This document shows, in pieces, positions 12,709-24,121 of a DNA stretch of 64,000 bases (the first letter of the stretch is position 1; each line of letters starts with the position of its first letter). The notes under the pieces are model-generated. The model was not told the origin of the DNA and made no database searches. It saw nothing but the letters and a program-made list of their open reading frames with translations. A program made the translations under genes and the position numbers. The stretch is taken from assembly GCA_021464415.1 (NCBI GenBank), contig CM038463.1, forward strand, positions 8,323,204-8,387,203. The letters are read 5' to 3'. The DNA is from Lonicera japonica. Taxonomy: Eukaryota > Streptophyta > Magnoliopsida > Dipsacales > Caprifoliaceae.

Positions 12709-13215
12709 GTGTAAAAACAAATTTGCACTTAAATTCACGTCTTTAATTGCTTGCGGATTTTTAAAGTGCAAAAATGAATTTGTACCAAAATTTATATCTT
12801 AATTTGTCTATGGATTTGGTGTAAAAACATACTTGCACTAAAATTTATAACATTAGTTGTTTGCGGACTTGGTACAAAAACAATTTTGCAAAAAAAATAT
12901 ATCATGAGTTGCTTGAAGATTTAGTGCAAAAATGTATTTGTACTAAAATATGTATCATTTGCTGCTTGCGAATTTAGTGCAAAATCGGGTTTGCACTAAA
13001 ATATGTATCTTTAGTTGATTGTGGATTTAGCACAAAAACAGATTTATACTAAAAATATATCATAAGTTGCTTAAGAATTTAGTACAAAAATATATTTACA
13101 ATAAAATATGTATCATTTGTTACTTGTGAATTTAGCGGTAAAACAGATTTGCACTAAAATATGTATTATTAGTTGCTTGCAGATTTAGTGCAAAAACATA
13201 TTTGTAGTACTTAAT
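12709..13215. repeat. Minisatellite, ~53-bp unit, about 9.5 copies
   Basis: Diverged tandem units each contain (G)TGCAAAAAC, TTTGCACTAAAAT, TATCATTAGTTGCTTG and GGATTTAG. I count nine full units plus a partial tenth. Some units share one variant core (TGTATTTGTAC) and others another (CAGATTTGCAC), suggesting a loose higher-order pattern. The array is flanked by imperfect inverted sequences: CCGCCGG..GGAGTTTTAGCAACTATTGCCG at the left and the complement of CGGTAATGGTTGCTGGAGTTT at the right. It may therefore sit inside a transposon of roughly 12.5-13.4 kb. Confidence 0.8.
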
Positions 13216-13389
13216 GACAATCCGGTAATGGTTGCTGGAGTTTCAGGAGGGGAGAGTGGTGGTGGTGGCGACTGACTTATTTTTAAGAAAAAATTAAAGA
13301 AATGAATGAAGGATATTTCAGGTAAAGAAAAATGAGTGTCTTTATTTTGAAATAAAAATATAAGGTGTCATTCTCTTAAATATAAGGGT

Positions 13390-15110
13390 TATTTGGTGAT
13401 AAATCCTTAGTATGTAAGATTTTAGACGGGAAGGACTTTATACAAATATTTTCAACCAAAACTCATTTATTGCCAAATTTATATAATTATTATGGACAAA
13501 AATGCCTACTTAGCATTATTTTCAAAATTCAAAATTTAAAATCCAATATGGTAACATTTATTATACCCTTACTTAATATAAAAAAAATTACCTCTACAAA
13601 CAAATTTGTTTTAGATTACTTGAAAATATATAAATTTACGATTAAGATATATAGAAGTACAAATTAGGAAACAATTGACCATATTATTTTCCATATATTC
13701 ATATTTTTTGCAGTTGAACTTGTAATTTTCACTGCAATTCATAATTTTCTTGTTAAAATTGTAAATTTCACTACAATATTTTTTTAAAAAAATTGTAGTG
13801 AACTTCTAAATTTTGACATCTTTTTTTTATTTTTTCTACAAGTTGTAAATTTTGTATATTTTTTCTTGTAAATCTGGAGTGAAATTTGTAAACTTTAATT
13901 AATGTTTTGTAACCAATTTTTTTTTTTTAAAAATCATAATTTTGTAAAGAAATTTGGTGTTATCCAATGAATATAATCAAATAAACAAAAATGTAATTAG
14001 AAAAATAGGAAATAAGTCATGAGAGAAAATAATTTATATCTACAATGTATATATATATTATATTGATATGGGTACAAATGTCAAATCTCATCCAACTAAT
14101 TCTAATTTTGTACTTGTTATTATTTATGGTAATAAAATGTGACCTATTAAAATATCTTATCTTGGACCTTTAGTAGAAATATGATCATATAAGAGATTTT
14201 TCTCCTATTATGTCTAAATATAATTATAAAGGAAGCCCTTTTAACCTATTTTATTTAAAACCTAAACCATTTAAGTTTAAATTACTCTAATCTAGAGTGA
14301 CATTACTATACAAAGTCGGATCCTAGCTAGTAAATATTCTACTTTTGTGTGGGGATTGTTACAAGTTTAAGCTTCTTTCCAAAAATTGAATTGAATCCGG
14401 CCAATAATATATATATATATAAAGTGAAACTAGCTAGGAAGAACGAAATTTGTGTGGTCTCTATCTCTCTAAATGAAATAAACCCTTATAAGCTTGTTTT
14501 CCTAAAATCGAATATATCTTATGAAATAAGTTAGATATTTAAGAGTAATGGTATATATTGCTCGGACTCAAACCGGAGATCTTCATGTATGTATGTATCA
14601 ATGTATGTATGTATGTATTAGAATGTCATGATCGATATATAACCAACACCAAATTAAAGATAAATTCTACTGAATGGGTACATTAATTATGAAATACGAA
14701 AGATGAAGATATATATATATAAGATGAAAAATAGAGTGTGGCATGCATATACGGCAAGGCCAATTTATTTATTTATTTATCAGCAATGCACAATCTCAAT
14801 TATTCAGGTCTGTATGTTTTGAGAGAAAGGGGAAGGGAGAGGAGAGTCGAACTTGTAATTGTCCACCTGGCCCGCAAAGTGAATGATTTTAACCAACTTT
14901 TTTTTTTTGATAATGGATTTTAACTAAGTGAATAGACCCAAACACGTACTTAATTAATTTCAACAACTTTGAAAGAGTTCTCCCAATAAATGTATACCAC
15001 ATACACAAGGTCCATGCATGCATATATAAAAGATATCAACAAATTAAATCTAAAGTGTTTGGTATTTTTTATATATATATATAGCAAATTAAAGACAGAA
15101 TTAAGGACCA
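13390..15110. other. AT-rich intergenic DNA, no gene seen
   Basis: Several runs around 13710-13920 repeat GTAAATTT(T/C)ACTRCAA-like text in both orientations and look like degenerate transposon DNA. A (GTAT)n microsatellite lies at about 14586-14622. No coding exon, RNA gene or clear transposon end is recognised. Confidence 0.5.
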
Positions 15111-15119
15111 GTAGTTCTC

Positions 15120-15328
15120 TCTATTAGAATATATAGATATGGTAGGATATATAGATATGGTATATGTATAAATGGTATAGTTGACTACCACCATAATTCC
15201 TATAATTATGGGATATTATTTTTGTTTCCATGTACAGCTCATTCACTCCCTATTTAAGGGACCTTTGTACTCATTCATAAGATCATCAATATAAGTTATT
15301 CTCTCATCTCTCTCTCTTATAGTCAACA
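15120..15328 (+). repeat. Probable 5' LTR of the truncated copia element
   Basis: The right edge is fixed by terminal CA immediately before a tRNA-Met primer-binding site. Upstream lie a TATTTAAGG TATA-like motif (about 15251) and the CTCATTCATAAGATCATCAA text usual near copia R regions. The left edge is uncertain because no second LTR survives for comparison; I place it near TTAGAATATATAG. Confidence 0.5.
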
Positions 15329-15340
15329 TGGTATCAGAGG
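15329..15340 (+). promoter_or_regulatory. Primer-binding site (initiator tRNA-Met)
   Basis: TGGTATCAGAGG lies directly after the LTR end. It matches the sequence complementary to the 3' end of plant initiator methionine tRNA, the standard primer of Ty1-copia elements. Confidence 0.85.
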
Positions 15341-15569
15341 AAAACACAACCACAAAACCCTAGCCGTCCCACCACCACGCAAACAACCCACATATCACCT
15401 TACAACACCATCCTAAACCTATCCAACAACCCGCAGCCACCCACACACAATCGGATCAAACTTCTGTGCATTCATCCATCGCCTACAGATACCCAATCAA
15501 ACCAAAAATCACACCAACGTCCTCGTTTTCAATAGACGATTCAAAATCCGTTTGAATCGCCGCCGTCCA

Positions 15570-16010
15570 CGCCCGCACGCGCTCTCACGCGCCTCCAGTA
15601 CAATCAGATCTCCCGCAGCGCTCCGTCCACGCGCCTCTGTCACGTCAGCCCTAGCGCCACGTCAGCCCTAGCGCCACGTCACCGCCACGTCAGAGGCACG
15701 TCATCCGCCACATCAGCCCTATTGCCACGTCATCTGCCACGTCACCCTGCCACATCAGCCCTACTGCCACGTCACCCTGACACATCAGCTTTACTGCCAC
15801 GTCATCTACCACGTCAGCCCTAGCGCCCCGTTGACCGTTGACTGTTGACCTGACCCGTTGACTGTTGACCAGACCCATTGACTGTTGACCAGACCCGTTG
15901 ACCAGATCCATTGACCCATTGACCAATTCAGAAACCCTAACCGGTTCAACCAGACCGGTTCTTTGCACAATTAACCGACCGGTTCACTACTTTTTTGACC
16001 GGTTTTTCAG
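15570..16010 (+). repeat. Motif array in the copia leader (CACGTCA, TTGAC, ACCGGTT)
   Basis: Within about 440 bp I count roughly ten CACGTCA units at 15635-15820, spaced about 10-25 bp, with several CACATCA variants. Then come about eleven TTGAC cores at 15830-16000, and several ACCGGTT motifs (15940-16025). CACGTC contains the ACGT core bound by plant bZIP factors, and TTGACC/T is the WRKY W-box. This GC-rich block occupies the place where gag amino-terminal coding would be expected. Binding is inference. Confidence 0.7.
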
Positions 16011-16121
16011 AAGACCAGACCGGTTCCTAGCTTTTTTCAACCTTCTGAACACAACCACAACCTCAGAATTTCTAAATTTCGTCTCTATTTTTGAGTATTA
16101 CAAACTCTCGACCCCACAAAC

Positions 16122-18787
16122 ATGACCGGATCATCTGAATATACTTCATTTGGGAACCGAACAAATGACTTACACTTTATGGCTCGGGGTTCGACTTACA
16201 AATACCCTCCATGCTCTGTCTGTGGACTAATGGGACACTCGAGCAAGGGTTGCTATGAAATCATTGGCTATCCAAATTGGTGGAAGCATTCTCACCATCG
16301 CAGACCAGGTCAGACCACAGGAAGAGGTAACAAACAAGCCTCGGGCTTACTCACTACCACAGGTACGGCTTTACATTCTGTCTCTGTTTTGAATAATACA
16401 TGGGTAATTGATTCCGGTGCAACTGATCATATGACATCTAATTCAAAAATTATTACTCCCTTAATCCCATCATCTCAGACCTTTGTTTCCACAGCCAATG
16501 GTGCCCCAGTCCCTGTAGAGGGAAAAGGATCAATCACTATATCCGACACATTGAACCTAACCTCCGTCTTAGTAGTACCATCCTTAGATTATAATCTATT
16601 ATCTGTTTCTCAAATAACTAATGCCCTACACTGTGTTGTCGTTTTTTGGCCTTCTCATTGTGTTTTTAAGGATATTCAGACGAAGAAGATGATTGGTTAT
16701 GGTGTTAGGCGCGGTAAATTATACTATCTGGACCTGGAGTTCAAAAGCACAGATTGCTTGCACAAAGCCTTGAACACTAGTACCTCTGAAAAAAAAATTA
16801 CAGATGAACTTTGGTTATGGCACCGTCGGTTAGGACACGCATCGTTTGGCTACTTAAAGAAATTATTTCCCCGTTTAGTTCATAAAGTTAATTCTTCTGG
16901 TTTTCACTGTGAGATTTGTGAACTGGCTAAAAGTCATCGTACTTCCTTTAAACCTTCATTGACTAAGAGTTCAGTTCCATTTATGATTATTCATTCTGAT
17001 GTATGGGGACCGTCTCACATTTCTTCTTTAGGTGGTATACGATGGTTTGTCACGTTTATTGATGATTGCACTCGAATGACGTGGGTTTGTCCCATGAAAT
17101 CCAAAGGAGAAGTTAATGGTTTATTTCAGAAATTTCATAAACAGATCAGTACACAATATAATGCTACTATTCAAGTTCTCCGAAGTGATAATGGTGGGGA
17201 ATATATGAGTACTGAGTTACAAGCATACTTCAAACTTCATGGAATCATTCATCAGACTACATGTCCTTATACTCCTCAACAGAATGGGGTTGCCGAACGC
17301 AAAAATCGTCATTTGTTAGAAATAGTCCGGGCATCACTGATCGGCGCAAACGCACCAACCTCATATTGGGGTGAAGCACTCTCATCGACTGTCTATTTAG
17401 TAAACCGCATCCCCTCAGTCGTACTTGATTTTCAGACACCCTTTGAAGTCTTAGCTAAGTCGGTTACAGCTCCTACCGTGTCAAATCTTCCTCCCCGGGT
17501 GTTTGGATGTGTTACATTTGTCCACTTACCAAAGGAGCAACGGAACAAGCTTGAACCGCGCGCTCTCAAGTGCGTCTTTGTAGGGTATGCTTCTTCTCAA
17601 AAGGGGTATCAATGTTACCACCCTCCCACCCAGAAAATGTATGTCACTATGGATGTGATATTTCACGAAGAAACTATGTACTTTCACCGAACTGAACTTC
17701 AGGGGGATCATTATAAAGAGTTCAGTTATTTGAGAATATCAATGAGGAAGAGATAAGCTCAATAGAGGTAGTTTCAAAGTTGACTTCGAATTCACCACCA
17801 GCAACAGAGACAACCGAAATCACGTCATCCCCTGATATAATAACAGCAGAAATCTTGCCAAATGACGTTGTGCCGTCTCCGTCTCCGTCACCACCTGACA
17901 CAAATAACCAATCGTCTACTTCAAATATTCCTGAAACTGAGGTCTTCCAGGTATCATCTTCTTCTATTCCTATAAAGAAACTTCCTAACCGAGCAAATAG
18001 AGGTGTACCTAAACCCACGTATGACCCAGATTTTACCAGTAAAGCCAAATATCCTATGAGTAATTATGTGTCTTATGATCGGTTAACTGCATCTAACAAA
18101 TCTTTTGTGAATCAATTATCTTCTGTATCTATTCCTAACAGTGTGCAGGAAGCCCTATGTGAGTCTGAGTGGAAATCAGCAATGGATGAGGAGATGAAGT
18201 CCTTGTTGAAAAATGACACATGGGAATTGACCGAATTACCAGCAGGAAAGAAGAAGGTGGGTTGCAAGTGGGTGTACACTGTGAAATTTAAAGCAGATGG
18301 AACAATCGAAAGATTCAAAGCGAGACTGGTTGCGAAAGGCTACACACAGACGCATGGGATTGATTATCTAGAGACATTTGCGCCCGTAGCAAAGATCAAT
18401 ATTGTTCGAGTGTTACTCTCATTAGCTGCAAACTTAGACTGGCCTCTACAACAGTTCGATGTGAAAAATGCCTTCCTACATGGGGATTTAGAGGAGGAGG
18501 TATATATGGAGTTCCCACCTGGATATAAGATCCCGGCTGAGCATACAAATAAAGTCTGCAAGTTGAAAAAATCTTTGTATGGGCTAAAACAATCCCCTAG
18601 AGCCTGGTTTGGGAGATTTGCGAGATCGATGCGAAAGTTTGGGTACAGCCAGAGTAATTCCGATCATACTTTATTTTTGAAGAAGAGTCATGAAAAAATT
18701 ACGGCTCTTATCGTTTATGTAGATGACATGGTGCTCACAGGAAACGACCCTCAAGAACAACAGGCATTGAAGAAGCTCTTATCTTAG
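16122..18787 (+). pseudogene. Copia gag-pol, part 1: zinc knuckle, protease, integrase, reverse transcriptase
   Basis: The first frame (16122-17756) shows a C-X2-C-X4-H-X4-C knuckle (CSVCGLMGHSSKGC), protease WVIDSGATDHM, the GAG-pre-integrase motif LWHRRLGHA, and integrase with HSDVWGP, RSDNGGEY and GVAERKN carrying the D, D and E residues. A one-base shift at about 17722-17730 moves coding to the next frame, open to 18787. That frame contains the copia reverse transcriptase motifs WELTELP, KARLVAKGY, QFDVKNAFLHG, SLYGLKQSPRAW and YVDDM. It then stops at TAG 18785-18787, an in-frame stop because coding resumes directly in the same phase. Gag amino-terminal sequence is missing. Confidence 0.9.
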
Positions 18788-19368
18788 GAGTTTGAGATGA
18801 AAGATCTCGGTAGCTTGAAGTATTTTCTGGGGATCGAAGTGTCTAGATCATCAAAAGGCATCTTTCTATCTCAGAGAAAGTATGCCCTAGACTTACTGAA
18901 TGAAACCGGAATGTCCGCTTGTCAACCGTCAGAGACTCCAATGGAGGAAGGATTGAAGTTAGGGGTCGAAACAGATCAAGTACCCGTCGATAAAGGGCGC
19001 TATCAGAGATTGGTAGGCAGATTGATGTATCTAGCACATACAAGGCCTGATATATCATATGCATTAAGTATTGTTAGTCAATTCTTGCATAATCCAGGGG
19101 AGAAGCATATGCAGGCAGTTATGAGGATTATCAGTTATCTCAAAGCAGCTCCTGGAAAGGGAATCATTTTCCAGAAAAATGAGGATATCCTGAAGGTTGA
19201 GGGATATACTGATGCTGATTGGGCAGGTAATATATGTGACAGAAGGTCTACATCAGGGTACTTCACATTTGTAGGAGGAAACTTGATTACTTGGAGAAGT
19301 AAGAAGCAAAATGTAGTATCCCGATCAAGCGCAGAAGCAGAATATCGAGGAATGGCAGTTGGTATTCT
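18788..19368 (+). pseudogene. Copia gag-pol, part 2: reverse transcriptase tail and partial RNase H
   Basis: Coding continues in the same phase after the TAG at 18785-18787. MKDLGSLKYFLGIEV (from 18797), RLMYLAHTRPDISYA and the RNase H motif YTDADWAG..RRSTSGYF are typical copia sequence. The final recognisable motif is SSAEAEYRGMA, after which the sequence turns into a CT/AT repeat. The downstream end of RNase H, polypurine tract and 3' LTR are absent. Confidence 0.88.
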
Positions 19369-20375
19369 CTCTCTCTCTATATATATATATGGTCCATCCC
19401 GGCCTGCCAGATCGAATATTTCACTATTTTGTTTCTTCTAGCTAGCTAGCTACTTCATTATATTTCTAAGATAATATATATATATATATATATAATAGTA
19501 CGTAAGTCGATCCACATTCTTCTTATAATTTGCTTTGTTGTTCTGTTAACAATCTTATAGTTTCAAATTCAATGTACGTGGCAGTCGCTTGTGCAATATT
19601 GCACGAAAGCTAGGTAGCACAAAATTTTCATTTATATATATATATAAAGTGATGCATTCGCTACCCGTACTGTATGCACTGGCTTTCTCCAATTTGTGAC
19701 TTCTGTCCAGTTGCATATATATATATGCATAGGATTTTTTTAGCACCTTTTAAATACATCTTTATATATACAACATATATGCCTGCATGCATGGTATCAC
19801 AAAAATCAATCAAAATAATTAATGTGACTTCAATAATTAATTATATAATAAGTTCAACTTAGAATATTAATTGAAACATAAATTTTTATGTTTTATAGGT
19901 TGAAAATAGAAGCAAAATTTGATATCAAAAAATATGGATGCATGTAGACTATTTCAAGTAAAATTAAAATCAATAATCTATATACATATATTCTACATTA
20001 TAAAATGGAGGAAATGCACGAGAAGTTGACAGGTGAAAGTATTAAATGTCACAATTTATGTGTTTTATTATTCATTATTTTATTTTTCACTCATTTATTC
20101 TTCTTCATATGCCCCTTTTTCTTCTTTTTCTTCTTCTTCTTCTTATTTTTTTTATATATTTTATATACAGTTTTTTATACATATTTTCTATGCAATTTTT
20201 TTATTTTATTTTTGTACCACATGTACATATTAAAGCATTGTAGAAAAAATCAATACAACGGTCATGCATCACACATGTCATAGGGCTAGTGATTTTTTGG
20301 TAATTTAATGAAACAAACATCTATTTAATTAAAATGTTTATGATGGTTCACTGGATCGGGTCACAAATAGAACAG
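19369..20375. other. Intergenic DNA right of the truncated copia, no gene seen
   Basis: It opens with (CT)n(AT)n and TATGGTCCATCCC, which resembles 12105-12240. A perfect 14-bp palindrome GTGCAATATTGCAC lies at about 19590-19603. A (TTC)n-rich tract at about 20095-20150 creates meaningless phenylalanine-rich frames. No RNA or protein gene is recognised. Confidence 0.5.
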
Positions 20376-20378
20376 TTA

Positions 20379-21073
20379 GGCCTCGTTTGATTCGGGTATT
20401 AAAAAGTGGGATGGGATTATTAATACCACTTTTTTTATAATACCTTGTTTGATTCGCACAAATGTGCTGGGATTACTAATACCGGTACTAACTTAATACC
20501 ACTCTTTGTGCTATAATTTAATACCAGGGGGAGGTGGTATTGTTTATCCAGGATTAAGAAAAAGGAACCATATATTTTCAAAAATGCCATTACTAGTATA
20601 ATATTTTCAAAAATGCCACTACTACTACTACTACTATATTATTATTATTATTTTAATTTATTTTTAAAAAAAAAATTTAATTTTTTTTAAAAAATTTTTT
20701 TAAAAATTTTTTTAAATTTTTTTTAAAATTTTTTTTAAAATTTTTTTTAAAATTTTTTTTAAAATTTTTTTTAAAATTTTTTTTAAAATTTTTTTTTAAA
20801 ATTTTTTTTAAAATTTTTTTTAAAATTTTTTTTAAATTTTTTTTTAAAATTTTTTTTAAATTTTTTTTTTTTTTTGTTAATCCAAAATATAATCTCGTAT
20901 ATAAGTTACAGAACTAAACATGGTATTAATATCAGCATGAGATATCCCAGTATTAATACTGTATGAATCAAACAGGGTATTGGTATTAAATTAATACCAG
21001 GATTAATAATCCAGTACTATTAATACTGGTATTATTAATTCCACTGATCCTAATCCCTGAATCAAACGAGGCC
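20379..21073. mobile_element. Harbinger/Tourist-like MITE with an internal T8A4 array
   Basis: Left end GGCCTCGTTTGATTCGGG and the reverse complement of the right end GGCCTCGTTTGATTCAGGG form terminal inverted repeats, followed inward by repeated TAATACC/GGTATTA text in both orientations. TTA flanks both sides (20376-20378 and 21074-21076), as expected for PIF/Harbinger. There is no transposase. The core (about 20660-20880) has expanded into an array of about 12-bp TTTTTTTTAAAA units, which lengthens the element to 695 bp. Confidence 0.85.
20660..20880. repeat. TTTTTTTTAAAA microsatellite array
   Basis: More than a dozen near-identical 12-13 bp units of T7-9 followed by A3-4 lie inside the Harbinger-like MITE. 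Regular phased A/T tracts of this kind may bend DNA. Length variation between individuals is likely. Confidence 0.85.
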
Positions 21074-21152
21074 TTAAGGCCCAATTCAAATCAAAGCCTG
21101 ATTTTTGACCCAGACTCACTCGCTGAATAGCTAGGGCTAATTAAAGAATGAG

Positions 21153-21204
21153 GCCCGGATTACTAGGAATAAGTATTGGGCGGATTACTAGGAATAAGTA
21201 TTGG
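21153..21204. repeat. 24-bp direct duplication
   Basis: GGATTACTAGGAATAAGTAT followed by TGGG occurs twice back to back, then a poly-C run of about 20 (near 21231-21250) and a C/A-rich stretch. No gene content is visible. Confidence 0.8.
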
Positions 21205-21760
21205 GTTAAAAGTTTGGTTTAAGCCGCCCGACCCCCCCCCCCCCCCCCCCAACCCACCCCAAAAAAAAATAAAAAATTGAGAAACATCAAAATTTAGGTT
21301 ATTAATTTTGTTGAGTTACATATTTTTCATGGAAGATTGATCTCTAAATTTTCTAATAATGGCAAAAAATACCTTTACATCAAGTTTCTAGTATCTTTTT
21401 TTCATAAAAATCAGAAAGAATTAAAATAAAATGGTTAGACAATTTTCCCCCTTTTTTACAATAATGATATATGGACAACTTTTTTTTTTTGGTTCTGAAA
21501 CATATTTATGGACAACTTAACTACCCATATTTTGTAGACCAGCTTACATAATGTGCATCAAATTGATATCTGAGATCTCCAAAAAAAAAAAACATTATAT
21601 ATGTATCACGTCAACGGTCATACAAAAAGTTAATTACAAAATTGGTCAGTCTATCTCTGCTTTTCTTCTTACTCATAAGTGTGAAGCATTTACACAATAT
21701 TTACATTACATGTCATGAAACTTGATGAAAAAAGTCCTTTAAACTGGTAACGAAGTCGTG

Positions 21761-22890
21761 CACTACAAGAATTTAACACTTTTATAACTTTTTATAAAAG
21801 TCATAAAAGTTCAAAAGTGATTGTTTTTTAAGTAATAGAAAAATGTCATAAGTTTGAGAGTCACAAAAAATATGTTTTCTTTAAAAAAAATTCACAAATA
21901 AGAGTCACAAAAAAGGTTGTAAGTTTGAGAGTTACAAAAAATATGTATCCTTTAAAAAAAGTTCACAAATAAGAGTCACAAAAAATATGTTTTCTTTAAA
22001 AAAAAAGGTCACAAATAAATAACATTCTTTTAAAACAGGGGAAAAGGTTTTGAACACTGCTCGTCCCGCTATTCAAAACATCAAATCACTCTACATTCAA
22101 CAATGAACCGTTGCGCCAAAAACATCACTTAATTATAACTCGTAAGACTATGTTTTATAATAACAATGAGGCGCTTTTTGCACAAGAAAAAAACCCGTGC
22201 ATAAAGATTTTGCTAAAATTAACATCAAGTTAAATTGAAAAAAAGTCATAAAAGGGTAAAATTATTGTAGCGTCATTTGTTTGCCTTCTCGAAAATGATT
22301 ATCAGTTTAGTTCTTTGTTTTTCTAGGTTGTTCAACCCATGCCCCTTTGTATTTCATTATAAAGAAATTATTTTTATGACCCATTTTTTATTAAATATGA
22401 GATAATGAAAAAATCCAATTATTTCATGAATAAAAATGGATTGACTTTCAATCTAAAAAAGATTGAAAATAATTAATAAAACAAACTAATTTCATCTTTT
22501 TTTAACTTCTTTGTTGAAAGTGACATTAAGTTAATTCTAAATATTTTTGTACCACCAATTATAAATTTTCCTCAAAGCAAACATAAAATTAAAAAAACAA
22601 ATATAATTAATGGTGAATCCGGAAGTGTCATGAAAATAAATAATACTAATTTTTTTTAAAAAAGATAGTTATTAATAAAATCAAATTATTTCAACTTTTT
22701 GTGACTTTTTTCATAATTGACATTAAAAAATGATGGTTAATCAGAAAAGGTCATGAAAAATAAACAAATGTGACTATTTTTTTAAAAAAGTCATAAAATC
22801 AAACTATGTCACATTTGATGACATTTTTATCAAAAACTGACATAAAGTTCATTTGAGAAACAGTCATAAAAAAATAAAATTCTTGTAGTG
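21761..22890. mobile_element. Non-autonomous CACTA transposon
   Basis: The element begins CACTACAAGAA and ends TTCTTGTAGTG, a perfect 11-bp terminal inverted repeat with the diagnostic CACTA end. GTG directly flanks both ends (21758-21760 and 22891-22893), the 3-bp target duplication of the superfamily. Subterminal regions carry many GTCATAAAA and GTCACAAAA motifs in both orientations, the usual arrangement of transposase-binding repeats. At 1130 bp it has no transposase frame and must be mobilised in trans. Confidence 0.93.
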
Positions 22891-22893
22891 GTG

Positions 22894-23443
22894 GCACATT
22901 TTTAAATTGTTTTCAAGTTACTATTGACAAAAACTAATTAAACCCTTGTCCAGTTATTCTACACCATTCAAAGTTTATCACCGAACCATCATTTACTTTT
23001 GTTATAATTCTCTCATCAGCTTCTCTATGTATATATATATATATGAGTAATACACGTATGTGCAGGTAATCTAGATTTAGGGGTGGTAATTTGTAACACC
23101 CCTCCCTTAGTTAATACCATTAAGCAACATAATTGACGTTACTAACATGTTATAGACTTAGCTACAAGGAGCTAACTTTGGAAAATTTATACACATAAAC
23201 CACCAAGTTATAGTTTACATACGTATAAATCCACCAAGTTACCAAAATGGCCACGAAGTTTTGTTTCATAATATTAATACATAGATATTACATAACTTAT
23301 TATACAGCTTTAATTGGTAAATTAGATCAGCATATAACACAACTTGAACTATTTGTGGCTAGCCTTAATACATACATGTTTATACAATAATATTAATGTT
23401 GTTGGAAACAAAGGTCTTCTAAAGCATTTCCAAACTTACCTTC
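22894..23443. other. Intergenic DNA with a TGTAACACCCC repeat end
   Basis: TGTAACACCCC at 23092 resembles the left end of an LTR-type repeat inserted after GGGGTGGTAATT. The text CACCAAGTTA recurs at about 23200 and 23230. No exon is recognised. The young copia element at 23449 interrupts this repeat. Confidence 0.4.
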
Positions 23444-23448
23444 TTATC

Positions 23449-24105
23449 TGTTGTGATTATTAACAATAAATCACGCCACGGATCGTAATTCAAATAGTGG
23501 ATATTAATAACTAGAGATAATATGGATGAGAAAAACAAGAAGAAAGATAATGGAACACAAAATATTCGACAAACGAAGATTTCACTAATTCTTTGAAAAC
23601 GATTACAAAATCTATCACAAGAATTATTACACTCAAAGCTCTCACAGAAGAAGAAAATCAACAGCCTTTAACCTCTCTCACAACAAGATGAACTCTCCCA
23701 CAAATCCCCACAGAAAGAAGAATTACTCCCATGCCCTAATCTATTGAATGATTCTATCTATATATAACAATATAATAGAGTCCATCCAATCTAGAATAAG
23801 GTAACAAAAATCCTACGTAAATAAGGAAACTATTAACAAGGTAATAGAGACCAAAATAAACAAGGAAACCAAGTTTGATAAGGAAACATATTTCTCGCCC
23901 AACTGCAAAACGACTTTTGCACTTTTTCCGCGTAACTGCAAAAGTGCTTTTGCACCATTCCAGAATGCAATATTCTGGGTGCAAAAGTGCTTTTGCACCT
24001 TACCAGAACGCAAATCCTATTTTGCACAATTCAAGCGAACAATCTGATTTCCCAATAAAACTCATATTTTTTTCTTGGGTTTGGAACCGAGCAAAAAACA
24101 CAACA
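23449..24105 (-). repeat. 3' LTR of the gag-only copia element
   Basis: This 657-bp repeat matches 25660-26317 almost base for base. It contains a tandem GTGCTTTTGCACC-like motif repeated near 23940-24000. The left junction with TTATC and the right junction with the polypurine-like tract are both clear. Confidence 0.95.
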
Positions 24106-24121
24106 ATCACCACCTTTTGTG
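24106..24121 (-). promoter_or_regulatory. Polypurine-like tract of the gag-only element
   Basis: Read on the minus strand, CACAAAAGGTGGTGAT directly precedes the 3' LTR. Its position fits the plus-strand DNA priming site of LTR elements, although it is interrupted by pyrimidines. Confidence 0.5.

Larger units (their letters stand above)
15120..19368 (+). mobile_element. Ty1-copia retrotransposon, 3'-truncated and defective
   Basis: Order on the plus strand is LTR-like sequence ending CA at 15328, primer-binding site 15329-15340, a motif-rich leader, zinc knuckle, protease, integrase, reverse transcriptase and partial RNase H. Integrase before reverse transcriptase is the Ty1-copia order. Homology stops in RNase H at about 19368, where a CT/AT microsatellite begins, and no 3' LTR follows. 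The amino-terminal part of gag is also missing. Coding sequence carries one frameshift and one in-frame stop, so the copy cannot be autonomous. Confidence 0.88.

Noticed and set aside
12700..13215. Repeat array considered as a CRISPR
   Set aside because: Units are adjacent without unique spacers, diverged, and in a plant nuclear context.
15329..15340. TGGTATCAGAG considered as part of a tRNA gene
   Set aside because: Only the short primer-complement is present; it lies exactly at an LTR boundary and there is no cloverleaf.
15690..15968. Minus-strand frame with repeated V-N-G and D-V-A units
   Set aside because: It is a shadow of the CACGTCA and TTGAC repeat array in the copia leader.
20005..20283. 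Three overlapping phenylalanine-rich frames
   Set aside because: They derive from a (TTC)n and T-rich tract and occur in all three phases; no domain.
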